Source: Yersinia hibernica (GTDB taxonomy: Bacteria; Pseudomonadota; Gammaproteobacteria; Enterobacterales; Enterobacteriaceae). From it: 64,000 bases of DNA. The notes under the pieces were generated by a model, which ran no database searches, was not told where the DNA came from, and saw only the letters and a list, made by a program, of their open reading frames with translations. The position numbers and the translations under genes were made by a program. The stretch spans positions 1,488,001-1,552,000 of the forward strand of contig NZ_CP032487.1 of the NCBI RefSeq assembly GCF_004124235.1. The letters run 5' to 3'. Positions 61,322 through 64,000 of this stretch are shown here, piece after piece (position 1 is the first letter of the stretch; each line of letters starts with the position of its first letter).

Positions 61322-61958
61322 CCACCGTAAAAAAGCGCTGTCACGGATTTACCTGCAATATAAAAACGCGCCGAAACTGCTTGAATGGATCAGTATTTTA
61401 CCGGACATCAGCCAATCTGCACTGGAAGAGCAGATCACTAAAATCAATAACCTGTTGGATATTGATAATGCCGAGGGCGATCAACTGGATATCTGTGGCC
61501 GCATTGCCGGATTTACTGAGCGGCCACTCATCCGCAGCGATTACTTATCGATATTTGCTTATAACGGTACCGGCGGTGCACAGCCCTATAATGTTGCGCC
61601 GTATAAAGCGCCGCATGAACAAATCGGCAAAGTTCCGGTGTCGGATTATCTCTATCGCGTATTAATCAAAGCCAAGATCCAGAAAAACAACACCAACGCC
61701 ACCTTGGATGAAATCAAAACTGCCGTTGATTACATTCTGGATGTTAATTCCGCCATCATCGATGGGCAGGATATGACCATGAAAACTATCTGGGTCGATA
61801 AACCGATCCCCGCTAATGTCTTAGTGCTTATTCAGCTGTTTGATTTAATCCCCCGACCGCAAGGCGTCAAAGCCAGCCTGATCCGCGTTAACCATCATCC
61901 CTTTGCCTATAAAGGCACCTTCGACGCTCAGCCATACGGCATGGGTGCTTATATCTAA
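61314..61958 (+). CDS. Tail protein (DUF2612-like)
   Basis: 214 residues. YKNAPKLLEWISILPDISQS, LLDIDNAEGDQLDICGRIAG and DYLSIFAYNGTGGAQPYNVA fit DUF2612, a gpI-like connector between wedge and fibre. The final FAYKGTFDAQPYGMGAY resembles the middle segment (AYNGTGGAQPYNVAPY), a small internal repeat. Confidence 0.8.
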   Translation: MYNHRKKALSRIYLQYKNAPKLLEWISILPDISQSALEEQITKINNLLDIDNAEGDQLDICGRIAGFTERPLIRSDYLSIFAYNGTGGAQPYNVAPYKAPHEQIGKVPVSDYLYRVLIKAKIQKNNTNATLDEIKTAVDYILDVNSAIIDGQDMTMKTIWVDKPIPANVLVLIQLFDLIPRPQGVKASLIRVNHHPFAYKGTFDAQPYGMGAYI

Positions 61959-61971
61959 TTGGAGCCAATAT

Positions 61972-62994
61972 ATGGCCAGAAATGACAGCTTTAATCAGCC
62001 GTGGGCCAGTGTGCCTGCACAATTTGAACGCCCCGGCGATGGACTGATTGCGCGTGGTTGGGCAGGGGGTGCATCAGAGGATCCGCCCGAGGCCAAGTGG
62101 GAAAACTGGTGGCATAATCGGGTGGATTTAGCCTTGCAGGAATTGCAAAACCTTGGGCAGCTAATTTGGTTTACTGATGCCCCCTACCAGGCAGGGGCGA
62201 GAGTGAGTCACGGTGGCAATAGCTATATTGCATTGTCAGAAAACACCGGCGTAGAACCCACTGGCGCATTAGATATTGGTGTGTGGCGTAAAGAGGGGGA
62301 CAGCACCTATTTGCAAACGGCTAATAACCTCGCTGAAATCGCCGCGGCAGGGCCGGAGGCAATAGCTGCCGCCATTGCTAACCTTGGCTTAACGGATACC
62401 GCAGCCATTGCCACCAATGCATTACAGAAAAACCAAAATCTCAACGATGTAGCAGATAAAACCGCCGCACGAACCAATTTAGGGCTTAAAGGGGCGGCAG
62501 TGCTGGATGTAGGGACTATCGCTAACACTGTAGCTGCGGGCAATGACTCACGTATTGTTAATGCAGTTCAATCCACAAATACCGCCATCACATTACCCGG
62601 TAGTCTGACTACGGCAGGCACTGTAACAGGAGGTGGCATTTCATCTATTGGGGCGGTTTATGCAGGCAATACGGCGGCATGGTTAGCTGCGGATGGGAAT
62701 GTCTACGGTTCAGTATGGGGCGGTTATTTAAGCACTTATATTGCCAATGTAATAGCGCAAGCCAGAGTTCCAGACACTTACGGTATTGGCTCCTATGCTT
62801 TCGCGATCAATTCTACCAATGTCGGAAATGCCGTTAATCCGGGGGATGTGAAAGCGGGCAGTGAACTAAAGTGGAATAACGTTGCAAACTACAATAACGG
62901 ACAAACACTATTAACCGGGACATGGCGTTGCCAAGGTTTTGCGGCGGTTAATGATGGTCTTACCCGAAACACATTATGGATGCGTATCTCATGA
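61972..62994 (+). CDS. Tail fibre protein
   Basis: 340 residues from the ATG at 61972. The N-terminal part (PWASVPAQFERPGDGLIARG, PPEAKWENWWHNRVDLAL) attaches to the baseplate. An Ala-rich segment (EIAAAGPEAIAAAIANLGLT) and TTAGTVTGGGISSIGAVYAG repeats form the shaft. The distal part is short, Gly/Asn/Tyr-rich and would bind the receptor. Coupled to the assembly gene by an ATGA overlap. Confidence 0.85.
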   Translation: MARNDSFNQPWASVPAQFERPGDGLIARGWAGGASEDPPEAKWENWWHNRVDLALQELQNLGQLIWFTDAPYQAGARVSHGGNSYIALSENTGVEPTGALDIGVWRKEGDSTYLQTANNLAEIAAAGPEAIAAAIANLGLTDTAAIATNALQKNQNLNDVADKTAARTNLGLKGAAVLDVGTIANTVAAGNDSRIVNAVQSTNTAITLPGSLTTAGTVTGGGISSIGAVYAGNTAAWLAADGNVYGSVWGGYLSTYIANVIAQARVPDTYGIGSYAFAINSTNVGNAVNPGDVKAGSELKWNNVANYNNGQTLLTGTWRCQGFAAVNDGLTRNTLWMRIS

Positions 62995-63464
62995 TTAATG
63001 ATATAGATAAAATTACTGCCACCGCGCCCCGCTCACGGAATATCGAGCACTATATTGATGTTACGATCACTGACAATATCGCCGGTGGAACCTTTAATTT
63101 CAGTGCCGCGCCAGTAGATTCTATGGCGTATTGTGTTGAGATCTACCAGCGAGCTTTAGCCGGGGATTATGGTGTTGTATCAGTCTGTCCCGATGATGGC
63201 AATTATTATGAATGGGATGGCTCCGGCTGGGTGCTGGCAAGAACCCATGCAGAACTAGAGCAAGAGGCAGATGAACACAAGAAAGCCAATTTATTAACGT
63301 TAGCCGCAGAGGCTATTGCACCGCTTCAGGACGCAGTTGATCTGGCAATGGCAACGGAGCGCGAAAAAGAATTGATTACCGCATGGAAGAAATATCGGGT
63401 TCTCTTAATGAGAATTGATATAGCGCAATCGCCTGATATTATCTGGCCGGTGGTACCAGAGTAA
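62991..63464 (+). CDS. Tail fibre assembly protein (Tfa family)
   Basis: 157 residues. The C-terminal block APLQDAVDLAMATEREKELI, TAWKKYRVLLMRIDIAQSPD, IIWPVVPE is the Tfa/gpK chaperone signature. DGNYYEWDGSGWVLA is also typical. The ATG at 62991 overlaps the fibre stop; an in-frame ATG at 62976 is possible. Confidence 0.9.
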   Translation: MINDIDKITATAPRSRNIEHYIDVTITDNIAGGTFNFSAAPVDSMAYCVEIYQRALAGDYGVVSVCPDDGNYYEWDGSGWVLARTHAELEQEADEHKKANLLTLAAEAIAPLQDAVDLAMATEREKELITAWKKYRVLLMRIDIAQSPDIIWPVVPE

Positions 63465-63469
63465 CCAAT

Positions 63470-63489
63470 GCCGGGCGCTATCGCCCGGC
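63470..63489. terminator. Terminator between fibre genes and the inverted cargo gene
   Basis: GCCGGGCG-CTAT-CGCCCGGC, perfect 8-bp GC-rich stem with 4-base loop between converging genes. No long T-run. Confidence 0.7.
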
Positions 63490-63500
63490 TAATTGTATAT

Positions 63501-64000
63501 TTACTTTACATCTGAAAAGTATTTTTTATAGACACCAGTTTCAATAAATCGTTTGGCAGCCATCAATGAACTGTCAATTGAGATATGAGCACCGTCAAGA
63601 GAGTAGGGGATCTCTATTCCATTGTAATGGTATGAGTCACTTTCATCAAATATGTCATCTTTTTTGATGAATTTTATATACCCATCTTTTTCTAATTGCG
63701 AGAAGATAATATCCATCTTTTGGGTATCATCATCTTTTTTATTGGAATTACCTTTTAATCTAAACGGTAAATCATTGACTCCCGCAGCGATAAAATTAGC
63801 AAAAACATTGATGTCGTATTGTGTTGGGGATGCCATTACATACACTTTCACCCCTTTAGATTTGGCATATTTAATTACATCAACAATTTCATTTTGATAA
63901 CCTTTGCGATATAAATCAAACCAGATGCCAGAAAATATAACGAAATCATATTTTGAAATATTATCTTTTAGATATTCTCTATTTAACAGGCACTGTTTAT
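63501..64000 (-). CDS. Probable acyltransferase C-terminal SGNH domain (partial, cut by window edge)
   Basis: 165 C-terminal residues are visible and the frame stays open to 64,000. KYDFVIFSGIWFDLYRKGYQ, SKGVKVYVMASPTQYDINVF and the end PYSLDGAHISIDSSLMAAKR resemble the C-terminal SGNH domain of OafA-like acyltransferase-3 proteins, with the Asp/His pair in DGAHIS. Such phage genes acetylate O-antigen and change serotype or receptor. The ATG at 63851 would give an isolated 116-residue piece and is unlikely to be the start. AT-rich and inverted relative to the tail genes. Confidence 0.6.
   Translation of the reverse strand, partial: KQCLLNREYLKDNISKYDFVIFSGIWFDLYRKGYQNEIVDVIKYAKSKGVKVYVMASPTQYDINVFANFIAAGVNDLPFRLKGNSNKKDDDTQKMDIIFSQLEKDGYIKFIKKDDIFDESDSYHYNGIEIPYSLDGAHISIDSSLMAAKRFIETGVYKKYFSDVK

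Larger units (their letters stand above)
21655..64000. mobile_element. Prophage (temperate, contractile-tailed, lambdoid early region), right end not in window
   Basis: An integrated phage genome of more than 42 kb. It holds integrase and excisionase at the left end, a DicA/DicC-type switch, replication genes, antiterminator Q, lysis cassette, terminase, head, sheath/tube, baseplate and fibre genes in normal order. No decayed structural gene was noticed, so it may be inducible. Cargo genes differ in strand and base composition from the phage backbone. attR is beyond 64,000. Confidence 0.95.

Overview
The window is enterobacterial and very probably Yersinia (Y. enterocolitica group). The evidence is an Enterobacteriaceae core gene set (manXYZ, yoaE, sdaA, nudL, pabB, yoaH, purT, dbpA, yebG, yebF, ptrB, exoX, holE, ftnA, yobA-yebZ-yebY, sdsR) plus a Yst-type heat-stable enterotoxin gene, a family known from Y. 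enterocolitica and its relatives. All identifications come from reading translated sequence and from recall of protein families; no database search was run.

Host part (1 to about 21,670). manX-manY-manZ (minus; manZ is cut by the window edge) diverges from yoaE. An AT-rich stretch then carries the enterotoxin gene. Next come sdaA, nudL and pabB (minus), yoaH, purT (minus), dbpA, the LexA-boxed yebG, yqfB, yebF, ptrB, exoX (minus), a 37-residue Lys-rich protein (minus), a proline iminopeptidase, holE (minus), ferritin ftnA with a Fur-like box, the copper-related yobA-yebZ-yebY set, and the small RNA gene sdsR (ryeB).

Prophage part (about 21,655 to beyond 64,000). A temperate phage is integrated at the 3' end (terminator) of sdsR, a site known as an insertion hot spot in Salmonella. 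Its left arm runs leftward: PL-like promoter, small unknown genes, a large protein ending in an apparent single-strand annealing domain, a Gp157-like protein, xis and int. The switch is of the DicA/DicC (Rac/Qin) type with four matching operator-like 16-mers. The right arm reads dicC-like, YdaT-like, O/P-type replication genes, a cytosine-C5 DNA methyltransferase, DUF1367, YbcO-like nuclease and antiterminator Q. A phage-21-type lysis cassette (pinholin, SAR endolysin, Rz/Rz1) follows, then a ParB-like/Mom-like DNA modification cassette, terminase, head genes and a contractile (sheath-bearing) tail with baseplate and fibre. The virion is therefore predicted to be a myovirus with a lambdoid early region. 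The right attachment site lies outside the window.

Cargo. AT-rich or inverted genes interrupt the phage plan. They are a YejK/NdpA-like protein with an overlapping membrane protein between Q and the lysis genes, a lone membrane protein after Rz1, an FRG-domain gene on the opposite strand between the two terminase genes, an M15-type peptidase plus lipoprotein inside the tail operon, and, at the window edge, the C-terminal SGNH part of a probable O-antigen acyltransferase. The YejK-like/membrane pair and the FRG gene are the best candidates for undescribed anti-phage or exclusion systems. A 16-base translation-start module, repeated six times on both early arms, a CCCAA x9 repeat before the holin, and a probable -1 frameshift in the tail chaperone are the most striking non-gene signals.
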